Shown here: in pieces, positions 26,346 to 35,430 of the stretch
Numbering within the stretch: the stretch's first letter is position 1
Layout: every line of letters begins with the position of its first letter
Source: Chitinophaga sp.
GTDB lineage: Bacteria > Bacteroidota > Bacteroidia > Chitinophagales > Chitinophagaceae
DNA: 64,000 nt
Direction: 5' to 3'
Assembly (NCBI RefSeq): GCF_017745275.1
Contig: NZ_JAGHZS010000003.1
Coordinates: 62,001-126,000 of the forward strand
Translations under genes and position numbers: made by a program
Notes under the pieces: generated by a model
Database searches by the model: none
The model's input: the letters and a program-made list of their open reading frames with translations, nothing else
What the model was told of the DNA's origin: nothing

Positions 26346-27050
26346 ATGAAGAAAATAATTTTTACCCTTGGTCTGATAGCTGTTTCTATTGGAGTTTTCG
26401 CGCAGGATGGTGGCTCGCCGATGAATAAAGCGGTTAATAAAGTTACCCATTCCAACGACTTTTTGATGATACAGTTATCTTACGATGGCTGGGCAGGTTC
26501 GCCAGATAGTGTTAAGACCGGCCTGAACAGGGGTTTTAATGTTGCCTTGATGTATGATTTCCCGTTTAAGAAATCCAAACTGAGCATGGCAGCGGGTTTA
26601 GGTATCAGTACCAGCGGTATTTACCTGAAAGACCACTCTATGGACATACAAGGAAAGCTGAATAAAAACCAGGTATCCTTCCCTAGTTCAAACTACAAAA
26701 AGAATAAAGTGGCAACTACCTACCTGGAAATTCCTATTGAATTAAGATACCGTAGCGTGCCTGATAACGCCAACAAAGGCTTCAAAGCTGCTATAGGTGT
26801 GAAAATAGGTGCCCTGGTAGATGCACATACCAAGGGAAAATATACCGGAGCTAATGGTAGCAAGGATATTGATAAAGACGCGAACCGCGGATTCTTTAAC
26901 CCATGGCGCTTTGCAGCAACTGCCCGTGTAGGTTATGGTAACTTCGCCCTGTTTGGTGCTTATTCCCTGAATCCATTGCTGAAAGATAACGCCAGTGGTA
27001 ACCTGGATATCAGACCGTATTCAATCGGTATCTGCTTGAGTGGATTATAA
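26346..27050 (+). CDS. Outer-membrane beta-barrel protein
   Basis: A 234-aa protein starting at ATG 26346, with signal peptide MKKIIFTLGLIAVSIGVFAQ followed by a body of alternating strands (FLMIQLSYDGWAG, RGFNVALMYDFPF, LSMAAGLGISTSGIYL, YLEIPIELRYRSV), the pattern of a small PorT-like or OmpW-size outer-membrane barrel. An open frame from 26310 would add 12 residues, but the signal peptide and the -7 box at 26305 show the real start. Function unknown; structural or transport role in the outer membrane is inference. A long hairpin follows. Confidence 0.8.
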   Translation: MKKIIFTLGLIAVSIGVFAQDGGSPMNKAVNKVTHSNDFLMIQLSYDGWAGSPDSVKTGLNRGFNVALMYDFPFKKSKLSMAAGLGISTSGIYLKDHSMDIQGKLNKNQVSFPSSNYKKNKVATTYLEIPIELRYRSVPDNANKGFKAAIGVKIGALVDAHTKGKYTGANGSKDIDKDANRGFFNPWRFAATARVGYGNFALFGAYSLNPLLKDNASGNLDIRPYSIGICLSGL

Positions 27051-27069
27051 TCCTGGGCTGTTTTATAAA

Positions 27070-27198
27070 GAGCGTAAAGCGTAAAGCTGAAAGCATAAAG
27101 CTATTAAAGCGAATGACCGGAGCGTATGAGTAATTTAAATACTCGCTCCGGTCATTCGCTTTAATAGCTTTATGCTTTATGCTTTCAGCTTTACGCTC
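27070..27198. repeat. Long inverted repeat built from AAAGC units, overlapping a stop codon
   Basis: Arms of about 55 bp (27070-27125 and 27144-27198) are near-perfect inverse copies, differing only by shifted AAAGC-type repeats. The loop holds a second small stem GAGTA/TACTC. The right arm contains the TAA stop (27191-27193) and the last codons of the enoyl-CoA hydratase. It separates convergent genes and could end transcription in both directions. Confidence 0.8.
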
Positions 27199-27967
27199 CC
27201 TTAAATACCGGCTTTCTCTTTTCAATAAAGGCCAGCACTCCTTCCGCATTATCAGCGGAATTGCCTGCTATTTCCTGGCAGTAGGCTTCATAGTCGAGCA
27301 CATTGTCCAGGTTGTCGGTCATGCCTTTGGTCAGCATCTTTTTCATCAGGGCGATGGCTTTCGTAGGTGCGGCAGCGTAATAGGCTGCTTCGGCCTGTAC
27401 GGCGGCATCCAATTCGGCAGCAGGTACTACTTTGTTAACCAGTCCCATTTGCAGGGCTTCCGATGCGGTAATTTTGGTGGCTTTGGTAGCCAGCTCGAAG
27501 GCGCGGTGGTAGCCAACAGTACGGGGCAGGAAGTAAGACGAGCCGGAATCCAGCACCAGGGCAATATTCACAAATATTTCAATCATGGTAGCTTCTTCGC
27601 TGGCGATGATCATATCGCAGGCCAGGGCGAGGGAGCAGCCGGCGCCAGCCGCCACGCCATTGAGCCGGCATATCACGGGCTTAGGCATGTTGCGGATGGC
27701 GCGTATAATGGGATTATAGCGTTTGTGGAGCGATTCACTCAAATCGCGTTTCCCCGACTCCATAGAAGCCTTGAGGTCTTGCCCGCTGCTAAAGGCTTTC
27801 CCGGCGCCTGTCAACACTACCACTCTCACAGCGGCATCCTTCTCTGCCGTTTTCAGTGCGTCCTGCAGCTCATAACTGAGTGGGTCATTGAATGCATTGT
27901 ATACTTCAGGTCTGTTGAGTGTGATGGTAGCAATACCATCCTGGATATCCATTAATAAAGCCGCCAT
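27191..27967 (-). CDS. Enoyl-CoA hydratase/isomerase family protein
   Basis: A 258-aa crotonase-fold enzyme acting on CoA thioesters. It shows the N-terminal ITLNRPEVYNAFNDPL, the oxyanion-hole strand VVLTGAGKAFSSGQDLKA, and the second oxyanion loop GVAAGAGCSLALACDM. The active-site region ALVLDSGSSYFLPRTVG places Asp rather than two Glu residues, as in PaaG-like 2-(1,2-epoxy-dihydrophenyl)acetyl-CoA isomerases, so an isomerase role is more likely than hydration. No other phenylacetate genes are adjacent. Its 3' end lies inside a long hairpin. Confidence 0.88.
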   Translation of the reverse strand: MAALLMDIQDGIATITLNRPEVYNAFNDPLSYELQDALKTAEKDAAVRVVVLTGAGKAFSSGQDLKASMESGKRDLSESLHKRYNPIIRAIRNMPKPVICRLNGVAAGAGCSLALACDMIIASEEATMIEIFVNIALVLDSGSSYFLPRTVGYHRAFELATKATKITASEALQMGLVNKVVPAAELDAAVQAEAAYYAAAPTKAIALMKKMLTKGMTDNLDNVLDYEAYCQEIAGNSADNAEGVLAFIEKRKPVFKGA

Positions 27968-27988
27968 GGTAGCTGGATTGTTTGGTGA

Positions 27989-30016
27989 TTACAGGGTTTC
28001 TTTCAGCCAGTTAAAGAATTCACGCTGCCATGCAATGGCATTTTGTGGTTTCAATACCCAGTGATTTTCTTCAGGGAAGTAGAGCAGTTTGCTCCTGATG
28101 CCTTTCAGTTGTGCCAGTTGGAAGGCTTGCAAGCCCTGCTCAATAGGCACGCGGAAGTCGATGCCACCTTGTATAATCAGGATAGGCGTATTCCATTTGT
28201 TGGCGTGTTCACTTGGGTTGAAATTTTTGTATTCGTTGGCATTAGCCGGATCCCAGTATGCACCGATGTCCCAGTTGGCGAACCACAGTTCTTCGGTAGT
28301 GCCATACCAGCTTTTCAGGTCAAAGAGGCCATCATGTGCAATAAAGGATTTGAAACGATTTTCGTGTACGCCTGCCAGCATGTATACAGAGTAACCACCA
28401 TAGCTGGCGCCTACGGCACCTAAGCGGGCTTTGTCTACATAACTTTCTTTACTTACCGCATCAATGGCGCTCAGATAGTCTCTGATAGGTTGTCCGCCCC
28501 AGTCTTTACTGATGGAAGCATTCCATTCCACTCCATGTCCGGGCATTCCTCTTCTGTTGGGAGCTACTACGATATATCCCTGGGAAGCCATCAACTGGAA
28601 GTTCCAGCGATAAGAGTAGAACTGGGAAACGGCTGATTGCGGGCCGCCCTGGCAGTACAGAAGTGTAGGATATTTTTTTGCAGGATCAAAATCAGGTGGG
28701 AAGATAACATACGTCAGCATGTCTTTTCCATCGGTGGTTTTTACCCAGCGCTTTTCGATTTTGCACATGCCTATTTTGTCGTAGGCTGCTTTGTTAACGG
28801 TAGTCAGGGCTGTGATAGCGCCTTTCTGCAGGTCTACGGTAAACAGTTCGGCAGCGTGGTTCATATCGGTGCGGGATACTACCATGGTGTTGCCGGTTTG
28901 TGCCAGCATATCATGGATATCGAAATCACCGGTGGTTACCTGGCGTATATGCTTTTCCGTTGTTTGGGCGATATTTTTCTGCAGGGTAATTTCCAGCAGT
29001 TGCTCGGTGCCTTTGATCACAGCAAGGAAGTATATTTTTTTACCGTCGTTGCTGAAGCGGGTAGCGCTGGCAGTACCATCCCAACCTTTGGTGAGATTGG
29101 TAATAGTGCCGGTAGCACGATCCATGATGATCACATCATTTTTATCTGCTTCGAAGCCATCACGGGCCATGCTTAACCAGGTAATGTATTTACCATCCTG
29201 GCTGAAAGCAGGGGCCATATCGTAGCCCATCATACCTTGCGACAGGTTGCGGGTAGCTTTGGTGTCGAGGTTATATTCGTAGAGATCCGTATTGGTGCTG
29301 ATGGCGTAGTCTTTTCCGTATTTCTTTTTGGTAACGTAAATGATACTTTTACCATCGGTGCTCCATATCATGTCTTCAGGGCCACCGGAAGGCATTTGAG
29401 GGCAATCGTATGGTTCATCAGCCATGATATCTACCGGCGTACCTACTTCCCCGTTATTGTAAGTGGCATAAAACACATGGGAGAAGTTTCCATCTTCCCA
29501 GGTATCCCAATGGCGGTAGTTCAGGTTATCATAGATCTGTACATTGGATTTTGGAAGATCGGGGTAATGATCGACGCCGGAGATCTTCTTTACTTTCACT
29601 TCTTTCGAAAACAGGATATGCTTACCATCGGGAGAAATACGGATGTTTTGCATGCCGCCTTCCACATTGGTTTTCTGCACCGGGTTGGAGCCATCGGCAT
29701 CCATTTCATACCATTGTCCTTTGAGGGAGTAGCCGATTTTATTGCCTGGCAATATGGCTACATCGCCTTCTGCACCGGCAGTTTGGGTGAGTTGCTTTGG
29801 TGCACCACCTGTCAGCGGAATGGCAAAGAGATTTTTTTCTCCTTTGTTTTCCGTCATATTAATCTGAGAAACGCCGTAGATCACTGTTTTGCCATCGGCA
29901 CTTATCGCTTCTCCGCTCACCCGGCCTAATTGCCATAGCAATTCGGGCGTCATCTTATCCTGGGCTACTGCCATAGTTGATATGAATAGTCCTGTAATTA
30001 ATAAAGGTTTATACAT
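27989..30016 (-). CDS. S9 family (prolyl oligopeptidase-type) peptidase, secreted
   Basis: A 675-aa exported serine peptidase. The signal peptide is MYKPLLITGLFISTMAVAQ. Residues about 25-400 form a WD40-like beta-propeller (repeated DG-K segments such as SPDGKHILFSKE and STDGKSIIYVTK). The C-terminal alpha/beta hydrolase carries the nucleophile in GAVGASYGGYS, the acid in GGIDFRVP and the histidine in PEENHWV. This fits dipeptidyl/oligopeptidase activity in the periplasm or at the surface. It ends 21 bp before the enoyl-CoA hydratase ATG on the same strand. Confidence 0.92.
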   Translation of the reverse strand: MYKPLLITGLFISTMAVAQDKMTPELLWQLGRVSGEAISADGKTVIYGVSQINMTENKGEKNLFAIPLTGGAPKQLTQTAGAEGDVAILPGNKIGYSLKGQWYEMDADGSNPVQKTNVEGGMQNIRISPDGKHILFSKEVKVKKISGVDHYPDLPKSNVQIYDNLNYRHWDTWEDGNFSHVFYATYNNGEVGTPVDIMADEPYDCPQMPSGGPEDMIWSTDGKSIIYVTKKKYGKDYAISTNTDLYEYNLDTKATRNLSQGMMGYDMAPAFSQDGKYITWLSMARDGFEADKNDVIIMDRATGTITNLTKGWDGTASATRFSNDGKKIYFLAVIKGTEQLLEITLQKNIAQTTEKHIRQVTTGDFDIHDMLAQTGNTMVVSRTDMNHAAELFTVDLQKGAITALTTVNKAAYDKIGMCKIEKRWVKTTDGKDMLTYVIFPPDFDPAKKYPTLLYCQGGPQSAVSQFYSYRWNFQLMASQGYIVVAPNRRGMPGHGVEWNASISKDWGGQPIRDYLSAIDAVSKESYVDKARLGAVGASYGGYSVYMLAGVHENRFKSFIAHDGLFDLKSWYGTTEELWFANWDIGAYWDPANANEYKNFNPSEHANKWNTPILIIQGGIDFRVPIEQGLQAFQLAQLKGIRSKLLYFPEENHWVLKPQNAIAWQREFFNWLKETL

Positions 30017-30175
30017 GATTTCGAAAGGTTGTTTTGGACCGGGTAAATGTAGGAAGAAAAGGGGACTGCCCGCTTACATTTCTTACCCCGGACTGCACTG
30101 ATTTTGATGATTTTTTCCGAAACCGGCGTCATTCGTGGAAGAAAATCTATAGTGGCGTAACCACTAAATTCTCTG

Positions 30176-30183
30176 TAAATTTG
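30176..30183 (+). promoter_or_regulatory. -7 box of hflX
   Basis: TAAATTTG matches TAnnTTTG 19 nt before the TTG start of hflX at 30203, leaving a very short leader. It also contains the in-frame TAA that limits how far upstream the gene can start. Confidence 0.5.
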
Positions 30184-30202
30184 CACCAAATTCAGAAATA
30201 AC

Positions 30203-31393
30203 TTGATTGAAAAGAAACAAGTAGTAGCAAAAGAAGAAAGGGCCGTCATTGTGGGTGTTATCACCAAGGAACAGACCGAGCGCCAGGTAAACGAATTCCT
30301 GGACGAACTGGTGTTCCTGGCGGAAACCGCAGGGGCTACCACCGTAAAACGCTTTACCCAGCGCCTGGCGCACCCCGACAGGGCCACATTTGTGGGAAAG
30401 GGCAAGCTGGAAGAAATACATCAGTTTATTGCAGGCAGGGATATATCACTGGTTATCTTCGATGATGAGCTTACCGGCTCTCAGATATCCAATATAGAAA
30501 AAGTGTTGAAAGTAAAGGTGATAGACCGTAGTGATCTTATCCTGGATATTTTTGCCCGCCGCGCCCGCACCGCACAAGCCAGGGTACAGGTAGAGCTGGC
30601 ACAGTACCAGTACATCCTGCCCCGCTTACGTGGTATGTGGAGTCACCTGGAAAGGCAGGGAGGTGGTATCGGTAGCAGAGGTCCCGGTGAAACGGAGATT
30701 GAAACGGACCGTCGTATCGTAAAGGATAAAATTGCCCTGTTACGCAAAAGATTGGAGGACATCGATCGTCAATCCCTTACCCAGCGCAAGGAAAGAGGCG
30801 AATTTATCCGGGTAGCGCTTGTTGGTTATACCAACGTTGGCAAAAGCACCATCATGAATTTGCTCAGCAAAAGTGAAGTGTTTGCCGAAAACAAACTGTT
30901 TGCTACCCTCGACACCACTACCCGTAAGGTAGTATTTGAACAAACGCCTTTCCTGCTCAGTGATACGGTAGGGTTTATCCGTAAATTGCCGCATCACCTG
31001 GTGGAGAGCTTCAAATCCACGCTGGATGAGGTGCGCGAAAGCGATATCCTGATTCACGTGGTAGATATTTCACATCCGCAGTATGAAGAACAGATTGAAG
31101 TGGTAAATCGTACGCTGCAGGATCTGAAAGCCTTTGAGAAGCCCACTATCATGATCTTTAATAAGATGGATCTGTACGAGGCCAACACCTTTGACCAATG
31201 GCTGGAGCCGGAAATTAAACAGGATATCCTGGACAACCTGAAGCAGACCTGGGAAACCAAAACACAAGGTAACTGCGTATTCATTTCCGCCACAGAGAGA
31301 AGGAATATCGAAGAGTTGCGCAAAACTATTCTTGATAAGGTAACAAAACTCTACCAGGAGCGCTTCCCTTATAAAACCGAATTCTTCTACTAA
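30203..31393 (+). CDS. hflX: GTPase HflX
   Basis: A 396-aa ribosome-associated GTPase that helps split or rescue stalled ribosomes under stress. The N-terminal HflX domain ends with GRGRPGETEIE-like glycine-rich text (GGGIGSRGPGETEIETDRR, about 153-171), followed by the G domain: G1 VGYTNVGKST, G3 DTVGF, G4 NKMD and G5 ISA. The best start is TTG at 30203: an in-frame stop lies at 30176-30178 and no ATG occurs before conserved sequence. The TAA stop shares its last base with the ATG of the Rieske gene. Confidence 0.93.
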   Translation: MIEKKQVVAKEERAVIVGVITKEQTERQVNEFLDELVFLAETAGATTVKRFTQRLAHPDRATFVGKGKLEEIHQFIAGRDISLVIFDDELTGSQISNIEKVLKVKVIDRSDLILDIFARRARTAQARVQVELAQYQYILPRLRGMWSHLERQGGGIGSRGPGETEIETDRRIVKDKIALLRKRLEDIDRQSLTQRKERGEFIRVALVGYTNVGKSTIMNLLSKSEVFAENKLFATLDTTTRKVVFEQTPFLLSDTVGFIRKLPHHLVESFKSTLDEVRESDILIHVVDISHPQYEEQIEVVNRTLQDLKAFEKPTIMIFNKMDLYEANTFDQWLEPEIKQDILDNLKQTWETKTQGNCVFISATERRNIEELRKTILDKVTKLYQERFPYKTEFFY

Positions 31394-31734
31394 TGGCCAA
31401 AGAATATTCCTGGTATAAGTTAGATGAAGGTGAACTACCATTAGCAGAGAAAGCGATTACCGTTATTACTGTAAATGGCAAAAAAATGTGCTGTACTCTC
31501 CACGAGGGACGGTTTTTCGCCTTTGCGTATAAATGTCCGCATGCCGGTGGCATTATGGCCGATGGGGTTATTGATGCCGCCGGTAACGTGGTTTGTCCGC
31601 TGCACCGCTATAAGTTTAGCGTGAAAAATGGCTATAACTGCAGCGGAGAGGGCTATTACCTGAAAACCTACCCCATAGAACAACGCGAAGACGGCCCCTG
31701 GCTGGGCCTGGAAAAAAGCGGCTGGTTCTGGTAA
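31393..31734 (+). CDS. Rieske [2Fe-2S] domain protein
   Basis: A 113-aa single-domain Rieske protein. The cluster ligands are Cys-x-His in CPHAGG (about residue 46) and Cys-x-x-His in CPLHRYKF (about 65-68), the arrangement of ferredoxin-like Rieske components of oxygenases or nitrite reductase small subunits. No signal or membrane segment is seen, so a cytoplasmic electron-transfer role is likely. It overlaps hflX by one base (TAATG), so the two are co-translated, though a functional link is unclear. No oxygenase partner is nearby. Confidence 0.9.
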   Translation: MAKEYSWYKLDEGELPLAEKAITVITVNGKKMCCTLHEGRFFAFAYKCPHAGGIMADGVIDAAGNVVCPLHRYKFSVKNGYNCSGEGYYLKTYPIEQREDGPWLGLEKSGWFW

Positions 31735-31802
31735 GCAATTATCTTTCTGTTAAGAGTCGCGTGTGTATTTGAAGTGCCGGCAGATGCCTGTAACTTTTCG
31801 GC

Positions 31803-33437
31803 ATGCTGACCTCTCCTACAACTATCACACAAACCCGCAGATATGTGCTTACTGAAAAGCAGGTATGGCTGCTGATAACAGCCATGGCTATACTGTTACA
31901 GTTCAGTGCACTGTTTGTACCTATTCTTGAGCCGGATGGCGCACTCTATGCCGGCATTGCCAAAACTATGGTATTGAAACATGACTACTGGAACCTATAT
32001 GCAGATGGTCATGACTGGCTGGATAAGCCCCATTTCCCTTTCTGGATGGCTGCGTTGAGCTTCCGGCTTTTCGGTATTCACACCTGGTCTTATAAGTTGC
32101 CCGCTATCCTGTTTCTGTTGATGGGTGCGGCTTATACCTATCGGTTTGCCCGGTTGTTATACGACGAAAAGGTGGCCCGCTGGGCGCTTTGTATCTTATT
32201 AACAGCCGAACACCTGGTTATTTCTAACAATGATGTACGGGCAGAGCCTTATCTCACGGGACTTATCATCGCCGCTGTGTATCATTTTTACCGGCGGGGA
32301 ATACTCCTGGGAGCCGTTTTTACGGCTTGTGCCATCATGACCAAGGGCGTGTTCGCCCTGGTGCCGATTGGCGCCGCTATAGGCGGCCAAATGTTGTTTA
32401 CGCGTAATTGGAAGGAGCTGTTTCACCTGCGGTGGATGTTGGCCTTGCTGCTCATAGCCTTGTTCATTACTCCTGAATTGTATGCACTTTACACGCAATT
32501 CGACCTGCATCCGGAAAAAGTTGTTTTCGGCCATACCGGCGTTTCTGGTTTGCGATTTTTCTTCTGGGACAGCCAATTTGGGCGTTTTATGAACACAGGG
32601 CCTATCAAGGGAGCCGGGGATCCGTTTTTCTTCTTTCATACGGTGCTGTGGGCTTTTCTCCCGTGGTCAGTGATGTTATATGCGGCAATCATTATCTTCA
32701 TAAAAAAATGGAAACAACAAAGGGAATATTACTGTATAGGTGCTGCCCTGGCTACTTTTGCCCTGTTTTCATTATCCCGTTTTCAGTTGCCTCATTACCT
32801 GAATATCATCTTTCCTTTTTTTGCTATTCTTACGACGCAGTATATATTATCCCTGCAAAGCAGCGCTGGACTTAAGTTTTTCCGGATTACGCAATACACC
32901 ATCATCATCCTGCTGGCGATTGGTGTAGTGGTTATTGACCTGCTGTATAAACCGGCCATGCACTATGCCTGGCTATTGCTGGCGGCTGCCCTGTGTGTAC
33001 TGTATCTCCTCCTCCACTACTGGCTCGATAAATCTACCCGGCAGGCGATCTTTTACCGTACCGTGGCGGTGAGTATCCTGCTGAATTTATACCTGAATAC
33101 CATCTTGTATCCTGATATGATGCAATACCAGAGCGGGAGTGCGGCTGCTGCTTATGCAAATGCCTATCTCCCGGGGCGTAGTATTGGGTTATACCAGGCC
33201 AATTCCTATGCTTTCGATTTTTATTTAAAGGCGCCTGTATTACGCGCTGATACGGCTACGCCGCTCATTTTTACCACGCGGGAGGGCGTCTCGTCTCTGC
33301 AGCAGCAGGGCTATGTTTGTACTGTGGTAAAGTCGTTCCCTCATTTTTATGTGAGTAAACTGGATTTGCCATTTGTTCGAAAGGTGACCCGGGCGGAGGT
33401 TTTAGGAGAAAGAATGTTGGTGGAGGTAAAAAGATAA
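31803..33437 (+). CDS. GT39/ArnT-type membrane glycosyltransferase
   Basis: A 544-aa polytopic protein with about 10-12 transmembrane helices. The first periplasmic loop has EPDGALYAGIAKTM, whose acidic residue is the catalytic position in the dolichyl-phosphate mannosyltransferase-like (GT-C) fold. It is followed by DWLDKPHFPFWMAAL, RLFGIHTWSYKLPA and DVRAEPYLTGL, a pattern shared with ArnT-like enzymes. Such enzymes move sugars from polyprenyl phosphate to lipid A or protein; the actual acceptor is unknown. It is 68 bp after the Rieske gene. Confidence 0.85.
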   Translation: MLTSPTTITQTRRYVLTEKQVWLLITAMAILLQFSALFVPILEPDGALYAGIAKTMVLKHDYWNLYADGHDWLDKPHFPFWMAALSFRLFGIHTWSYKLPAILFLLMGAAYTYRFARLLYDEKVARWALCILLTAEHLVISNNDVRAEPYLTGLIIAAVYHFYRRGILLGAVFTACAIMTKGVFALVPIGAAIGGQMLFTRNWKELFHLRWMLALLLIALFITPELYALYTQFDLHPEKVVFGHTGVSGLRFFFWDSQFGRFMNTGPIKGAGDPFFFFHTVLWAFLPWSVMLYAAIIIFIKKWKQQREYYCIGAALATFALFSLSRFQLPHYLNIIFPFFAILTTQYILSLQSSAGLKFFRITQYTIIILLAIGVVVIDLLYKPAMHYAWLLLAAALCVLYLLLHYWLDKSTRQAIFYRTVAVSILLNLYLNTILYPDMMQYQSGSAAAAYANAYLPGRSIGLYQANSYAFDFYLKAPVLRADTATPLIFTTREGVSSLQQQGYVCTVVKSFPHFYVSKLDLPFVRKVTRAEVLGERMLVEVKR

Positions 33438-33521
33438 TTTTTTTATTTAGATGTAGATGTAGTGTGGTGGCTTGTTTTACGCTTCTGGTGTCGGTTTTTT
33501 TGGAAAAAAGCAGAATTAGAT

Positions 33522-33551
33522 TTTGCAAAAATAAAAATTTACCTATTTTTG
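33522..33551 (+). promoter_or_regulatory. Strong Bacteroidota promoter of the first tRNA-Asn
   Basis: TTTG (33522-33525), 18-bp spacer, TATTTTTG (33544-33551). Both elements match the TTTG/TAnnTTTG consensus. Transcription would start about 30 nt before the tRNA. Confidence 0.75.
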
Positions 33552-33585
33552 CAATCCCAAATCGCGTAAGCGGTACGGGAAACAC

Positions 33586-33659
33586 TCCTCCTTAGCTCAG
33601 TTGGTTAGAGCATCTGACTGTTAATCAGAGGGTCGCTGGTTCAAGTCCAGCAGGGGGAG
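33586..33659 (+). tRNA. tRNA-Asn (GTT), copy 1
   Basis: 74 nt folding as a full cloverleaf: acceptor TCCTCCT/AGGGGGA, D arm GCTC/GAGC, anticodon stem TCTGA/TCAGA with loop CTGTTAA (GTT at 33620-33622), T arm GCTGG-TTCAAGT-CCAGC, discriminator G. CCA is not encoded. A strong terminator follows. It is identical to the copy at 35902-35975. Confidence 0.97.
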
Positions 33660-33663
33660 CAAA

Positions 33664-33704
33664 AGAAAGAGCTTAGCATTTTTGCTAAGCTCTTTCTGTT
33701 TTTT
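33664..33704 (+). terminator. Terminator after tRNA-Asn copy 1
   Basis: A perfect 15-bp stem AGAAAGAGCTTAGCA/TGCTAAGCTCTTTCT with a TTTT loop, followed by GTTTTTT. Confidence 0.92.
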
Positions 33705-33828
33705 GGTGATTTGTATAAATCCGGGAGCGCCGGGACCAAATGAGGTCAGAGAGCCCCCGAATTCTGTCAGCTCAGATAGTCGTCTCGGTTAATTGAATAA
33801 TAACGCCTGCCAACATCCGCATTTTTTC

Positions 33829-35430
33829 TTACAGCATTGACATCGTTTTGGCGAATATTGTAGCTGTATTTCCTCCACTGCGCGTTAATACCAGATTATT
33901 ATTCGCATCGATTGTATAGGTATTGACGGGTGTGTAGTTTATTTTATTAGAAGAAACGATGGCCGTAGTTTTTAGCCCACTGTACGATGTAGCCACACTC
34001 ACGATATCAAAAAAGCTGATGTTTCCATTGATGCTATCAAATCCCTTTACAAGCACAAGGCAACACTGGCCAGGTTGAATTAAGGGATAAATCGCTGTTG
34101 CTGTAATGGGCGCAGTAGTTCGAACTTCTCCAGCGTAATCAGCTAAAATCACGCAGTTATTTGCATTTCTTTCAAAATTGGCGATATCAGTAGAGGATAC
34201 ATTACCCACAGAATTGAGCTTACCTCTGTATAAACTGCTATCAATTTTCTTGATAGTGGTGCCATCATCGGAGGTCACAAATTTATTCACAATGTTACCA
34301 ACTGTTACCTTGGGATGGTTCCTGAATACAATCCAGGTGCCAACGGCGTTGGGACCACCGCAATTAAACCTGGAGTTGATAAACAGGCAATCTTCAATGG
34401 ATACTGAGTCCTCCTTATTACCAAGGCCGCCAACAAGAATAATAGGCCCCGCATCGCTTGATATTAATCCTACAGTATTAGTAATGGATTCTGCCGCTAA
34501 TCCCTTTATCGCAATCTGATTGGCGACCACATATAGTATTTCACCAACGGAAAGAGAGGTTTGTACTACAAAATCACAGGAGAAATTCAGAATGGTAACA
34601 TCGGAATATCCAACTATGCTCATTCCTCTCAGACCAGCGCCACGGTCGCGTACTCCAAAATCTTGCACGGAAACTTTACTGACGCGGAGTGTTGTATTAT
34701 CAGCACCGGCAATGGGAGGCGCCAGATCAACACCGATTGCCTTTATGTTGGATTTTCCCGGATTTATCACCATGAAGATATTTCTTATTTCTGTTTGCCA
34801 TACCGCACCGGTACCAGGTGAAGACTTTATCCCGGTGTGGGCATAGTGTATATAGAAATCTGCAAATACACTGTTCATTACCTGATCATTCTTATTATTG
34901 CCATCTTTGAAGAACCATATTGCTACCGCGTTTTCATCACACACGCCTACTGGAACATCTTCAAAACTAATATGAAGCCCTGTATAGGTAAGTTTGTAGC
35001 CTTTTATATTCAATGCTGTGAAGCTTCCATTGGGCCTTAAATAGGCGCTATGTCCTTCAATAGAAGCATAGTTCAGATTTACATTAATGGTCTTTGTGAT
35101 TTTGTAATTTCCAGGAGGAAAATAGACGCTCTTATTTTTATTAAAAGCAGCCTGGATAGCATCGCTATCGTCGTTGCTTAATGGATCACCGGCGTTACCT
35201 ACTGCGCCAAACCATTTTACATTCACGGATTCATTATATAGTCGCTTCCAACGGCCTGTTGAAACAGTGTTGAATATAGTACCGCCATCCGCCGGTTCAG
35301 TGGAAACATTGTTCCAATAAAAGGCCCCTTCTCCCCCATCACCTGCCTCGTTATAACCCAGAACATGAACAAGTTCATCGGGCGCAGTAGGGGTGTAACT
35401 CAATAAATTTGCAATAGTGGCTAACGTCAT
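33829..35430 (-). CDS. Phage tailspike-like beta-helix protein (pectate-lyase superfamily)
   Basis: A 533-aa protein. The first about 75 residues form a small head domain (GYNEAGDGGEGAFYWN and STGRWKRLYNESVNVKWFGAVGN). Then follows the start of a right-handed beta-helix of the pectate-lyase-3/GH28-like type: DDSDAIQAAFNKNKSVYFPPGNY and repeated short strands to the C-terminus. This layout is known from phage tailspikes and surface glycan-processing enzymes. There is no signal peptide and no other phage gene nearby. It lies alone between two identical tRNA-Asn genes, so it was probably acquired; target glycan unknown. Confidence 0.75.
   Translation of the reverse strand: MTLATIANLLSYTPTAPDELVHVLGYNEAGDGGEGAFYWNNVSTEPADGGTIFNTVSTGRWKRLYNESVNVKWFGAVGNAGDPLSNDDSDAIQAAFNKNKSVYFPPGNYKITKTINVNLNYASIEGHSAYLRPNGSFTALNIKGYKLTYTGLHISFEDVPVGVCDENAVAIWFFKDGNNKNDQVMNSVFADFYIHYAHTGIKSSPGTGAVWQTEIRNIFMVINPGKSNIKAIGVDLAPPIAGADNTTLRVSKVSVQDFGVRDRGAGLRGMSIVGYSDVTILNFSCDFVVQTSLSVGEILYVVANQIAIKGLAAESITNTVGLISSDAGPIILVGGLGNKEDSVSIEDCLFINSRFNCGGPNAVGTWIVFRNHPKVTVGNIVNKFVTSDDGTTIKKIDSSLYRGKLNSVGNVSSTDIANFERNANNCVILADYAGEVRTTAPITATAIYPLIQPGQCCLVLVKGFDSINGNISFFDIVSVATSYSGLKTTAIVSSNKINYTPVNTYTIDANNNLVLTRSGGNTATIFAKTMSML

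Noticed and set aside
30150..30160. A -33 element for hflX
   Set aside because: No TTTG or TTG is present at a suitable distance from the -7 box.
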